NCBI GenBank assembly: GCA_016800925.1
Contig: JABCPU010000033.1
Location: 1-64,000 of the forward strand
Origin: Suillus spraguei
Taxonomy: Eukaryota > Basidiomycota > Agaricomycetes > Boletales > Suillaceae
Reading direction: 5' to 3'
DNA: 64,000 bases
The position numbers and the translations under genes are program-made. Numbering within the stretch: the stretch's first letter is position 1; each line of letters opens with the position of its first letter. Shown one piece after another: positions 1 to 10,233 of the stretch. The notes beneath the pieces were generated by a model. That model was not told where the DNA came from. It saw only the letters and a list, made by a program, of their open reading frames with translations, and did not search any database.

Positions 1-232
1 TCATCCTATAGCGAAACAGACGTACACGGACCGAACTTCCCTGAACCCCACCTGATATCATCGAAGAAGAAGAAGAATATGAAATAGAAGCAATTCTTTC
101 CCAAAAGGAACCGGCACTCGCCGACGCTATTCTTCCTGGAAAGGATATTCATCGGGAAGATAACGAATGGCTCCCAGAAAAGAACTTAAGAACTCCGCCG
201 AATCTTGAATGCTTATAAGAAGCAACACGCCC
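1..232 (+). pseudogene. Gypsy element A: 3' end of pol with decayed chromodomain
   Basis: This is the C-terminal tail of a Ty3/gypsy polyprotein that enters from the left edge. It reads an acidic run (EEEEYEIEAIL) followed, after frame changes, by [10 protein letters not shown], the conserved end of a chromodomain. The same stretch in element D (39406-39600, minus) reads more clearly as a chromodomain with YLVSWKGY. Chromodomains at the integrase C-terminus define chromoviruses and are thought to steer integration to methylated-histone chromatin. Here the frame is broken between the acidic run and the tryptophan motif, so this copy is dead. The rest of pol lies outside the window. Confidence 0.75.
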
Positions 233-293
233 TTGATCTTCTTCAGTCAATCAACCGCATTAGCATTTGATCAGCTACCAACCAAACACTGAA

Positions 294-1728
294 ATGTCTT
301 TCCCCACTGCCTACATTACACCCGTCGTTGCTGCCGCCAATGAATCCGACTCTGAAACTGAACGATACGGAACTCTCACCGCTGAAATCGATAACTCCTC
401 TTACATCGAAGCCGCCATTCTCTGCGAGGGACATGCCTCGAAATCGAAAGAATCCTTACTGAAAGAGGCGCATTCCCTGCTCTCCTCATCGTCAACATCA
501 TTCGCATCGCAGCACTCATTGAAGCCACCGCCAAAGAAACAACGGAAATCACTCTCCGCCACCGCTTCCTTCATCTTCAAAAACGCATTCGTGCTTACGC
601 TATGTTGCTTCTTCCCGATTCCTTTAAGAATGATGTTGAAGAAGCTATTCATATCATTGCCGAGCGTCGAGCAGGTGTTGCTCGACCTCCCTCTCCGCAG
701 GAAGATGCGCCACTTCCTATCCAACACCCTCTTCTTCACGCGCTTATACTAGTCTTGATGCCTTTGCTGGCTTATACACTGCTGTCCAAGAGATCGGACA
801 ACTTACAAACCAAGTCGTCGAAACCATCCAACAGTCCGTCACCGAAACAAGAGCAGCCCGAAACTTAGTGGAAGAAGCCATTATTGATCTACAGCAGACG
901 CAAAGTGATCTTGCTTCTCCGCGAACCCCATCCCCGATTCAACGACCACCTTCACCACCTCCTATTACAGTTACCCATGAACACCCAGCATGGCTATATG
1001 AACCATGCACGGAGGAGCAGTATGCGGCCGCTAAATTACTGGGGATTTCTGCCACTGAGCTGGTAACCCTCGGCCCTCGACTTCGCGATCTTCACATCCA
1101 TCCTCCTATGTCTATCCCACCATCATTCGGCCCTATGGATCCCGTTTCACCAGTTTTAGTAAAAGACTTCGGTATCACGTCTCCCTCTTCATCCACTGAA
1201 CTCATTGCGGCTGCCGAACAAGAAGTCACACCGGATCTCCCTGTATCAGCATACACTTTGTCCTCTGCTCAACAGGCGCAGCTTAAACGGCAGAACACCC
1301 TTGCCTTGAAACGTATGAAAAAGAAGAAGGGAAAGAAACGTGCCAGATCCACTAGTCCTACATCCATCATCTCTCCATCTCCCTTACGTGCAGTTCATTC
1401 CAACCCTGACGAGAACATGAGGTGTCGAATCTGTGGACTACTTGGACATCGCCAAAAGAATTGCGCGGAATATCAGTGCAGGATCTGCAGATATTGGTCG
1501 CCCACTCATTTATCCCTTTACTGCCCTAAACGAGTCGGTCCTCCCCCCTTCGAATTAACTTGGAAGGATGAAGGGTTCTACGACGCGCTTCATGCTTGGG
1601 AGAAGCGACTTGACGATGAACGCATCGACAAAGGCAAGAACAAAGATTCCAAGCGACGCGCTGGTCTCGAAGAAGCAGAGTATATGAGAAGTGGATCTTT
1701 TGCGGACGAAAGATTACGACTGGAGTGA
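294..1728 (+). pseudogene. Gypsy element A: extra ORF (ORF3) after pol, two zinc knuckles
   Basis: An open region lies between the pol end and the 3' LTR, where retroviruses carry env. It starts with MSFPTAYITP and needs two frame changes (near 440 and 750). From 868 it is open to the stop at 1728. The C-terminal third has a basic patch, then a perfect CCHC knuckle (CRICGLLGHRQKNC) followed at once by a second C-x2-C-x6-H-x4-C knuckle, and ends in a charged tail. There is no signal peptide or membrane segment, so it is not env-like. The same ORF occurs in element D, so it belongs to the family. Function is unknown; the knuckles suggest RNA or DNA binding, an inference. This copy is frameshifted. 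Confidence 0.7.
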
Positions 1729-1781
1729 TGACCCCGTTTACTATGCGAATCAAGATGAGTAAAGTCGGTGACTTTACGTGT

Positions 1782-1794
1782 AAAAAGGGGGTAA
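1782..1794 (+). other. Polypurine tract of gypsy element A
   Basis: The run AAAAAGGGGGTAA lies directly before the TGTTACA start of the 3' LTR, where plus-strand DNA synthesis primes. Element D has AGGGGTAA at the equivalent place. Confidence 0.7.
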
Positions 1795-2269
1795 TGTTAC
1801 AATCGTACGTGCCCCTATTCATTTTCCTATCTCATTTACCGTGTATATTACATAACATGGCTCTGACTCATATGCTCAACGCATCTGTACTATAGTTGCC
1901 TTCCTTCTTTGGATATGCACTTACGTTCCCACATTTCTCTTGGTCTGTGCGCACATACTGGCCTATTTAAGCACAGTGTACTTGTAGTAGATTCCCTACT
2001 TTAATCTTACTGGGTTTTACCTGGAATCTCCTTCGCTTAGGTCTCCAACCTAAGTCGTCTTGAATCGTCTCTAAGTCTAAGCACTCCTTAGCCTTAGTCT
2101 CTATTCTCGCGGATACCTCTTTGACTTGTCATTGAGGCTGAACCTTTGATCGTACTCGGAACGCGTTCCTTGTACTTTCACCTTGTTCTCTTTTGAACAT
2201 TGTAAGAACTCCCAGCAGACCGTCTGTGTCTTTTCACTGTCGCTGGTGACGCCACCCCAGTTCGTAACA
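1795..2269 (+). repeat. 3' LTR of gypsy element A (475 bp)
   Basis: It runs from TGTTACAATCGTACG to CAGTTCGTAACA and matches the LTRs at 5280-5701, 6528-7002, 23351-23826, 37377-37852 and 45220-45695. It contains the TATTTAA box and, about 34 nt later, ACTTTAATCTT, as in the other copies. At 2270 the sequence passes straight into the pol gene of element B in the opposite orientation, so element A is inserted in B. Confidence 0.9.
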
Positions 2270-4255
2270 CTTGGTCTTGGCAGTATCCATAGCAACTTGT
2301 CTGGGGCGAATTATCATTCCGAGGTATTCCACTTCTTTTGCATCGAAGGTGCATTTCTCCGGTTTCAGGAATAGGTGTTCCTTTTGTATCTTCATCAAGA
2401 CTCATCTAGTCCGTTCGCGGTGTTCTGCCATAGTTGTAGAGAAAATCAGGATATCATCCATGTAGATAACCATCCATCCTTCATTGATTTCCTGCTGGAA
2501 GGTATGATTCATATATGCTTGGAAAGTCGCCGGGGAATTGCAGAGGCCAAAGAACATGATGTTCAGTTCAAAGAGGCCGAATTCCGTAGTAAAAGCTGCT
2601 TTCCAGTGATCATCAGGATGGATGCGAATATTGTTATAACCGGACCGAATATCCATTTTCGTAAAGAACTGTGCGTTATGAAGGCGTGCGACAAGGGAAA
2701 TAGGAAGTGGGAGTGGGTATGCATTCTTGACTGTCCAATCATTGATGTAGCGATAATCTTGACAGGGACGCAATTCTCCACTCTTCTTTCCCACAAAGAA
2801 GAAACCACTGGCTTGGGGTGATTTCGATTCTGAGATAAAACCTTTTCGCAACGTTTTCATCGATAAACGTTTTGACGGCAGCGCGTTCTTTTTCCGATAG
2901 CGGGTAAACCTTAGACGTGCGGGGAATGAAACCGGGTTTAGTATCGATCCGATGATCAATACCTGGGCGTTCAGGGGGTAGTTTGTTGAGTCCGTCTTTA
3001 GCAAAGTCATCTGCAAAGTCGTGTAGATAGTCTGGGACCAATTCTTCGAAGGGTTTCTTTTTCTTTTCCTTCTCATCCGTGGCGAATTCCTGAGCTTTGT
3101 TACTGTATTTTGGAGGGGAGAGGGGAATTGCAGAATAATTGGAGGATTGTTCGATTCGAGAAGTTCTGTCATGTGTAAGGGGCGTGTCCATGGATACTTC
3201 TTCTATGATCCTCATGCTAACTCCATCAGTATCGTATTCCACAAGGAATTCTCCATCACCAAGCTCGTAAGAGGAAATTTCTTGTACTTCCGGTGTGTGC
3301 CAGACATCTTGCATGGTATTGAATTGGTCATCATCCTCTGTTGGAATCAACGAGGGCACGGGTTCTTCTTTATCAGGGATTTCCTCAATTGAAGCCAGGG
3401 AAAGAGTTTTCGGAGGGACATAGAATTTGGATAGTTTCGGTACATTGGTGTCTCGTCCCGGAATTTCTTCTTCTGCTTTTCTCTTTCCCTGTTTCTGTTC
3501 TTCTATTGGCCGTTGCTCGATAGGTTCTTGTCCGACCCGATGCTCAGGTTCGGATTCATTCTTGCGCTTCTCTGTGCGGGGAATCGGCGATACTGCTCGT
3601 GGTAGTTGTACACGGGGAGTAGAGTCTATAGTATGTGGCATTCGTACTTCTGGTTCTAGGTTTTCGGGAACATCGATAGGAGAAGCGACAAGGGATTTCG
3701 GGAGTCGGGAATGTTGCCATCTGGTATGATGATTGAAGAGTCGGGGCAACCCATTCTTCTTCCGATCCATATCCATGTTGATTTCAATTTCATCTGATTT
3801 CTCCGTCCGCGGAAGGATAAGTGTTTCAGCAGCCCAATCTATAATTGGGTTCATTGCGCGTAACCATGGAATTCCAAGGAGGATTTGATCTCTCCTTCCT
3901 AGTTTGGTAATGTTGAATTTTCCATACATGGTTCTTTCATCAATTTTGACCACTAGAAGGCAATAATGCGTGATTGGTTCTCCTTTTATGAGGGTTCCAT
4001 CTGCTGTTGTAACTCGAAATGGTGTTTTGAGTTTTCGTCGTGTGATTTGATGGAGTTTCACAAACTCTTCAGAGATAAATGTTCCTGCTGCTCCTGAATC
4101 GATAACAGCGGTGGTGTCGATGGATTTTAAGCAAGTACACGAGTGGAGGGTGATAGGGACACGAAGTTCTTTTCTTTCACCTACAGCACGTACAAGTCTT
4201 AGTATTACATTGGGAGAAACATACGTCGAGTCTTTGTTTCTCCACGTCAAAAATC
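2270..4255 (-). pseudogene. Gypsy element B pol: protease and reverse transcriptase, truncated
   Basis: Pol starts in the -1 frame at the gag stop. An aspartic protease follows with the catalytic VIDSGAAGTF motif intact, then a long charged spacer of about 200 residues and the RT domain with the YMDD catalytic motif ([10 protein letters not shown], near 2450). Compared with element D there is one extra A near 2850 (IDENVAK followed by RFYLR instead of GFISES), splitting protease from RT. A CGG-to-TGA change near 2402 gives a stop just after the YMDD block. The gene ends at 2270 where element A is inserted. It cannot make a working polyprotein. Confidence 0.87.
4247..4255 (-). promoter_or_regulatory. 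Gag/pol -1 frameshift site (GATTTTTGA)
   Basis: On the minus strand gag ends GAT TTT TGA. Slipping back one base on the T run re-pairs TTT with TTT and opens the pol frame (TTT TTG ACG), which continues into protease. Element D keeps the arrangement as GATTTTTAA at 44252-44260, so it is conserved. A -1 shift at the gag stop is a known way to set the Gag to Gag-Pol ratio. The site does not match the classic X-XXY-YYZ heptamer perfectly. Confidence 0.6.
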
Positions 4256-5080
4256 CTGCACAATCCGCCTTACAGTTTCTTCATCTTCTTCTTCCTTGAC
4301 TTCAGTTTGTCGGAGCGGGGTCTTCTTCTTTCTGTCAGGACAATTATGGATGCGGTGTCCTGTCTTCTTGCATCCGAAGCATTGTCCTTTCTTCATGCAT
4401 TTGGATCTCTCCATATCAGAGATTTGATCTACGACCATTGCGTTGGAATCACGGTTCAGTATATACCGTGCATTCCCGTAGTTCTTCTTCTTTTGTTGTG
4501 GAGCATGATGTGTCCTCATGGCTTGAAGACGATGATGGGCATTGTCAATAGCAACGCATTGCAGCACAACGTCTCGAAATACTTCTGAGACATCTCCCGT
4601 TGCGAAAAGCTTTGTGAGGATACCCCAATTAAGGCCGTCTTGGAAGAACTGGATCTTCGTTGCATTGTCGGTGATCTGAGCCTTGGCTGCAAGTGCCTCA
4701 AAGTCAGCAATGTAAGTGTGAAGATCTCCAGTTCCTTGTTTGAGGTCTTGGAGTTTCGTGAGTGCGGTTCCTTTGGTATCCACTGGTTCGAAGGCTTCTT
4801 TGAAGCTTTTCATAAAATCCACCATCGTCCCATAACCAACTTTTTGTCCAGAGGTGTCGGTTGATTGGGCGTGTTCTAGGAATTGTTCTTTCCATGATTT
4901 GGCATTCTTCTCGGTCATGAAGGATGTTATGAAAATGATCTTCTGCTTGTCGGTGGTATAAAGCTTTTCGTTGATGTCAAAGTGCAAATTGCACGACTGG
5001 ATAAACTCGCGAGAGTTATCACGATCTCCATCAAAACCGTTTGGTTGACCGATCTTGTATTCAAATTCTTTGGTCGACAT
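4247..5080 (-). CDS. Gag of gypsy element B (277 aa, intact)
   Basis: This is the structural protein of the retrotransposon particle. The 277-residue frame begins MSTKEFEYKI, carries a retrotransposon Gag capsid-like core (the WKEQFLEH region near residues 62-69 and a region with GTGDLHTYIADFEAL), and near the C-terminus has one CCHC zinc knuckle (CFGCKKTGHRIHNC) for RNA binding. It ends in an acidic run and the stop at 4247-4249. The stop overlaps the pol start, and the last sense codons form a slip site. It lies about 200 bp downstream of the 5' LTR. It is the only gypsy protein in the window that is uninterrupted from start to stop. The copy in element D is frameshifted. Confidence 0.88.
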   Translation of the reverse strand: MSTKEFEYKIGQPNGFDGDRDNSREFIQSCNLHFDINEKLYTTDKQKIIFITSFMTEKNAKSWKEQFLEHAQSTDTSGQKVGYGTMVDFMKSFKEAFEPVDTKGTALTKLQDLKQGTGDLHTYIADFEALAAKAQITDNATKIQFFQDGLNWGILTKLFATGDVSEVFRDVVLQCVAIDNAHHRLQAMRTHHAPQQKKKNYGNARYILNRDSNAMVVDQISDMERSKCMKKGQCFGCKKTGHRIHNCPDRKKKTPLRQTEVKEEEDEETVRRIVQDF

Positions 5081-5267
5081 GGTTGATGATTCTTCTGATG
5101 AGTTATACTTTCTCGGTGCCTACACGCGCTGTCTTGCTGTCCGTCAGGGCTTGTCTTCTGTCAGAGGGCTTCTCTTGACAATCTGCTCAGCGTACGCATA
5201 CGCTAGTCTGCTGATCTAGGTGATCAGGGTTCAGGGTCGAAGACTGGATAGTCGACAATCAAAATAG

Positions 5268-5278
5268 ACTTTAATCTT
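5268..5278 (-). promoter_or_regulatory. Self-complementary primer binding site of gypsy element B
   Basis: One base after the 5' LTR the minus strand reads AAGATTAAAGT. It is the exact 11-nt complement of ACTTTAATCTT inside the same LTR (5499-5489), placed where transcription should start. No match to a tRNA 3' end was noticed. This is the arrangement of Tf1/sushi-type self-priming elements. Confidence 0.65.
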
Positions 5279-5279
5279 T

Positions 5280-5701
5280 TGTTACGAACTGGGGTGGCAT
5301 CACCAGCGACAGTGAAAAGACACAGACGGTCTGCTGGGAAGTTCTTACAATGTCCAAAAGAGGACAAGGTGAAAGTACAAGGAACGCGTTCCGAGTACGA
5401 TCAAGGGTTCAGCCTCAAAGACAAGTCTAAGAGGTATCTGCGAGAATAGAGACTAAGGCTAAGGAGTGCTTTCCAGGTAAAACCCAGTAAGATTAAAGTA
5501 AGGAATCTACTACAAGTACAGCGTGCTTAAATAGGCCAATATGTGCGCACGGACCAAGAGAGACGTGAGAATGTAAGTGCGTATCCAAAGAAGGAAGGCA
5601 ACTATAGTACAGATGCATTGAGCATATGAGTCAGAGTCATGTTACGTAATATACAAGATAAATGAAGTAGAAAATGAATAGGGGCACATACAATTGTAAC
5701 A
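5280..5701 (-). repeat. 5' LTR of gypsy element B, with promoter; internal deletion
   Basis: It runs (minus) from TGTTACAATTGTATG to GTTCGTAACA, 422 bp against 475 in other copies. About 53 bp between the GGAGTGCTT motif and the CCAGGTAAAACC motif are missing. A TATA box (TATTTAA, 5533-5527) lies about 34 nt before the putative transcript start at 5499. Confidence 0.88.
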
Positions 5702-6235
5702 CCTTCCATACCATCACCTGTTAGCAACCTAGCCAGGTGCTAAGGATCTTGAGTGGTGTCTGTGATGGGCGCTCTATAGAGAGCGGCAGCCTGTGCATAT
5801 CGGTTGCCTAGCGTGGAGTGCGCTAGTTGTGTCAGGTTGGAGGTGGGCTCAATGCGCTGTCTCACAACCACATCTCAGTGACTGGTCCTACAATGATGAA
5901 TAGACTTAGAAGTGATGAGCATCTAAGAAGTCGAAGTCTAGATGATAAGCTTATCAAATGGAAGTTCAGGGTCAAAGATCAAGTAGATTCAAGTTAAAGA
6001 AGTACAAAGGCTATCTGCGTGTATTTATACGTAAGATTGAAGCGGAGCATGAATACGTAAGTATCACTGAATTAAGTATGAGGTCAGATAGCCAATAGAA
6101 GGACACATGCTCATGAATGAGTCAGAGGTGTATGAACCAATGAAAGCATGCATGTGCAAAGGGGAGTCATAGGTGTGGAGCTGAAGGTATAAACGGTATG
6201 AGTCAAGAAGGAAAATGAAATGCAAATGCAAATGC

Positions 6236-6344
6236 AAAGGAAAAGGAAAAGGAAAAGGAAAAGGAAAAGGAAAAGGAAAAGGAAAAGGAAAAGGAAAAGG
6301 AAAAGGAAAGGAAAAGGAAAAGGAAAAGGAAAAGGAAAAGGAAA
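6236..6344 (+). repeat. (GGAAAA)n microsatellite inside LTR-II
   Basis: About eighteen near-perfect copies of GGAAAA lie just downstream of the TATA-like box of the LTR. The LTR-II copy at 34393-35277 has only a short seed there (AAAGGAAAAGATAAAAGG), so the array grew after insertion. The Lys/Arg-rich and Phe/Leu-rich open frames across it are not genes. Confidence 0.9.
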
Positions 6345-6527
6345 TACAACACCAATTGTAGTCCGAGAGCCAACAGGTTGCTTGAGTGAACCAAAGGGTA
6401 GCACATGTTGAAGCGCAAAGGGAAGCATGAAGCGCGAGGCATGGGAACGAGCACATGAGAAGCATGAAAGGCGAGAGCAAGTGCAAAGTGCATGAAGTGA
6501 GTGCTTAGCAATGACAATGAAGAAGAC

Positions 6528-7002
6528 TGTTACAATCGTACGTGCCCCTATTCATTTTCTCTTTGCTTCCTTACTTGTATATCATGTCACATGACTCTGA
6601 CTCATATGCTCAACGCATCTGTACTATAGTTGCCTTCCTTATTTGGATACGCACTTACTTTCTCACGTCTCTCTTGGTCCGTGCGCACATATTGGTCTAT
6701 TTAAGCACATTGTACTTGTAGTAGATTCTTTACTTTAATCTTACTGGGTTTTACCTGGAACTTCCTTCGCTTAGGTCTCCAACCTAAGTCATCTTGAATT
6801 GTCTCTAAGTCTAAGCACTCCTTAGCCTTAGTCTCTATTCTTGCAGAACCTCTTAGACTTGTCTTTGAGGCCAAACCCTTGATCGTACTCGGAACGCGTT
6901 CCTTGTACTTTCACCTTGTCCTCTTCTGGACATTGTAGAACTTCCCAGCAGACTGCCTGTGTCTTTTCAATGTCGCTGGTGACGCCACCCCAGTTCGTAA
7001 CA
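6528..7002 (+). repeat. Solo gypsy LTR with AAGAC target duplication
   Basis: A 475-bp LTR (TGTTACAATCGTACG to TTCGTAACA) of the element A/B/D family, flanked exactly by AAGAC (6523-6527 and 7003-7007). It is inserted in the LTR-II copy 5719-7149, so it is the younger of the two. Confidence 0.93.
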
Positions 7003-7149
7003 AAGACAGGCATAGGCGAGGTAAAGTGTGACAAGGGCAAGCCAGATGAGGTAGCAGAGAATGAGTGTGGGCCTCATTGGGATGAGAGTAGATGGCAATG
7101 CATAGGAGAAAAAATGATAGTAGGGGTGCAAGAAGGTGTTCTTGTAACA

Positions 7150-7489
7150 TCACCAGGCCTCTCACAATTCTGGAAGTTCTTCTCGAGGTTCCTCTTGCAA
7201 TTCTGGAGTTTCTTCTCAAAGTTCCTCTCACAATTCTGATATTTCTCTTCATCTTCCATCCTATGTTGTCATCCTGAACACTCTCCATATCCTCTGTCCA
7301 GACAGAGTCTACAATGTTCATCTTCTCTGCCACGATTGCAGGTGATCAAGGAGGAAGACAGCTTCTCCATATTGATGTACCTTGTGAGTTGTTATCTACC
7401 TATTTTGATGCTTCCTGACTCTTATATGCTTTTGGTACTGGCAGGAACAAGACTCCACATCACTCAAAGAGGGAGATGATCACTCTAAC
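7150..7489. other. Unassigned spacer between two LTR-II insertions
   Basis: This is the old locus into which the LTRs fell. It includes a short imperfect repeat of CACAATTCTGG/GTTCCTCT blocks (7160-7240). I see no gene. Confidence 0.5.
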
Positions 7490-7801
7490 TGTTAGTGACC
7501 TAGCCAGGCGCTAAGGAACTTGACTGGTGTCTGCAATGGGCACTCTATAAAGAGCGGCAGCCCATGCATATCAGTGCCTAGCATGGAGTGTGCTAGTTGT
7601 GTCGGTTGGAGGTGGGCATGATGCACTGTCTCACAACCATGTCTCAGCGACGGGTTCTACAATAACAAATAGACTTAGAAGCGACGAGCTTCTAAGAAGT
7701 CGAAGTATAGACAATAAGCTTATCAAAGCTCATTGAAAGGAAGTTCAGGGTCGAAGATCAAGTAGATTCAAGTTAAAGAAGTACAAAGGCTATCTGCACA
7801 T

Positions 7802-8704
7802 TATGATGAGCAAACTCACGCTGAGCTTGAAATGGCACATTTTGTATAGGTGTCAACTGGCAATCATTATCCTTACCCTTCGGCTTCACCGTCCTATGTT
7901 ACCATGTGTTTACCACTATCTAACGGTATCGTTCCACACTCCAGAAGCCTCGTTGCAGCTTAACAGCTGTACTGTGGCAACTTTCCCATGAAGCGGTGAT
8001 CTTTGGCAATCTCTGCAAACCCATTTGGTATCCTCAAGCAAGATTTACCATCCGTCCAATGTCCATCCAGTCTCGCAGTACATTATGTTTTGTAAACTGA
8101 AGTGCAGTCTTATTACATGTCTGCTGTGTGTTTATCCTATCCCTTCCATCTCCATAGCTATTCTTTCATATAAAATTCCTAGGTACCTGTACTCATTCCT
8201 TACTTCCCTCCTATAGTACACACAGTACTTAGAAAAGTCACCACTACTGTCTCTACTGAATAAGTCCTTTACTGAAGTCATTGTCTCCTTAAGAATTGCT
8301 TTACTGCTGCATGCACTACCGCTCTTTACCACTTTCCTGCACTTCACCGCTGGTGCTACCACTTTCTCATGCTTCACCGCTACACTGCGCTTGTTTTACC
8401 ACAGAAGTTCCCACGCTTACTGCAGTTTTACTGTTCATGCTACTGCTTGCCTACTGCATTCCCACACTTACCACTAGTTTTACCGCAAGTTTCCCATGGA
8501 CTGGAGGTCACCGCTAGCATCTCGCTACCTCTGACAGCAGTCACGCACCACAGGTTGGGCATTATCAAACTATATTAACTTAGCATTCCCTTTAGGGTCA
8601 AACGCTCTTGCTTTGCAAGTGAAGCAGACTAGACGGAGCGCAATACTCGCATACTAGTTTAGGCCATGGTTCATCTACAACCCAGGCTAGATTGTATCTT
8701 TACA
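7802..8704 (+). repeat. Diverged LTR-III copy nested in LTR-II
   Basis: The right end matches the family well (AGGTTGTATCTTTACA-like at 8690-8704). The left end aligns weakly with TGTAACGAACATATTGGCGC. It is the oldest-looking member: the middle is recognisable only in patches. I read no clear target duplication. Confidence 0.65.
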
Positions 8705-9214
8705 ATGTATTTATACATAAGATTGAAGCAGAGCACGAATGTGTAAGTATCGCTAGATTAAGTATGAAGTCAGATAGCCAATAAGAGGATGCATGCTCAT
8801 GAATGAGTCAGAGGCATACTATGAACCAATGAAAGCATGCATGTGTGAAAGGGGAGTCATAGTTGTGGAGCCCAAGGTATAAAGAGTACAAGCCAATGAG
8901 GCGACGCACAAGTCAAAAAAGGTAAATGATAAAAGGATAAAGCATAATACGATACCAGAATATCTTTGAGAGCCAATGGGGAGTTCCCATGAACCAGGAG
9001 GTTGCGCATGTTGACACACAGGATAATATGACAAGCACAGAGAAGGCACTTGAAGCACGAGAAGCATGAAAGGCACATATAGGTGCGAAGGAGGCGGAAG
9101 GTGTGCGAAGAGGGCACATTTAGCGACAATGGAGAAGGCAAGCATAGGTGAGGTAAGGAGTGATGATGGCGAGCCATACAAGATAGCAGAGGACAAGGAT
9201 GGAGGCCTTGTCAT

Positions 9215-10161
9215 TGTAAAGATACAACCTAACCTGGGCTGTAGATAAACTACCTCCTAAGTTAGTATGTGAGTCTTGCGCTCCGTCTAGTCTGCTTCAC
9301 TTGCAAAACAAGAGTGTTCACCCTAAAGGGGGATGCCTGTTAGTATGGTCAAGTTCAAGTCAAACCAATGTGCAAATGTAGTGTCGTAGTCAGTGGTAAG
9401 TTGCTGCAGTCAGCGATGATGCCACTGGAACTAGCGTGTATGTAGCGGTGCTACCATGGTTGAGATAAAGTCAGTAACAGTTGCATTGAGCAAGTGATGA
9501 TGAGCGGTGATATCAGCGGTAGTGTAAGATAGTGAGCAGTGCAAAGAAACAGTAAAGAAGGCCGGGTACTTTCAGCAGTAAAGTAGTAGTGCGTGAAAGT
9601 TCAGTCAAAATAGCAATCAAAAGTCCAGTGGTATGCCAGCGGTGATGGAGAACGAGTGTGATTGATTAACAGCAATAAAGAACTTTAAAGACTAAGTCTA
9701 CTACTGGGTAGATCCAGAGCTAGACAATAATCCTGATCTATAGTATGTGCAATGGGGTAAAATCAGGTACTGTATCATGCGGGGTACCAGTGCTTATATC
9801 CTAAATTGTATGTACTCGGAATACTCTAGGCAAGATCAGTAGCGCTCGAGTGTAGTAACCGCCATATGTAAACATAGCGCGAGGCGCTGCGCATGAGGCA
9901 ACATGTCATAAGGCTTGCGTGGAATCAGTGATAATGAACATAAAACAAACGATGCACCAAATGCAGCTATGCAGACGCGGCAAGACATGGGAGGACATCG
10001 GTATGTGGAATGTGGTGCAGCAGTCGTATGGTGTGCAGTAAGCGTGGGATGCCACGGCAATGCTAAAAGGTAAGACGGCCATGGACGAGTGGTAACTCCT
10101 ATAGACATGAGACAGTGTCAAAAGATAGGGTTTTAAGCCCAGTGCCAATATGTTTGTTACA
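9215..10161 (-). repeat. LTR-III copy nested in LTR-II
   Basis: It runs from TGTAAAGATACAACC to GCCAATATGTTTGTTACA (947 bp). Flanks are TCAT and TCAG, a near 4-bp duplication. Family sense is set from the GGATATAAGCAC box, which reads on the minus strand here. Confidence 0.85.
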
Positions 10162-10233
10162 TCAGGACAGAGTAGACAGCAACACATAGGAGGAAAAATG
10201 ATAGTAGGGGTGCAAGAAGGTGTTCTTGTAACA

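Larger units (their letters stand above)
2270..5701 (-). mobile_element. Ty3/gypsy chromovirus element B, 5' part, interrupted by element A
   Basis: On the minus strand the order is 5' LTR (5701-5280), primer site, gag (5080-4247), protease and reverse transcriptase (4250-2270). It stops abruptly at 2270 within the region just downstream of the RT catalytic motif, where the LTR of element A begins. The missing RNase H, integrase, ORF3 and 3' LTR of B should lie left of the window beyond element A. Gag is intact; pol carries a frameshift and a stop. Confidence 0.88.
5719..7149 (+). repeat. Solo LTR of family LTR-II, with TCACC target duplication
   Basis: It starts TGTTAGCAACCTAGCC and ends GGTGTTCTTGTAACA. 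TCACC flanks both sides exactly (5714-5718 and 7150-7154). Without the nested gypsy LTR it is about 951 bp. A TATAAA-like box (GGTATAAACGG) near 6190 gives the orientation. Other copies are at 7490-10233 and 34393-35277. No internal region of this family is seen, so these are solo LTRs left by LTR-LTR recombination. Confidence 0.9.
7490..10233 (+). repeat. Second LTR-II solo LTR, split by two LTR-III insertions
   Basis: It begins TGTTAGTGACCTAGCC at 7490 and ends GGTGTTCTTGTAACA at 10233. The flanks are CTAAC (7485-7489) and CTGAC (10234-10238), one transition apart. LTR-II sequence is present in three pieces (7490-7801, 8705-9214, 10162-10233), separated by LTR-III copies. Confidence 0.85.

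Noticed and set aside
6064..6517. Long Phe/Leu- or Lys/Arg-rich open frames on both strands
   Set aside because: They are produced by the (GGAAAA)n microsatellite inside an LTR and have no other coding feature.
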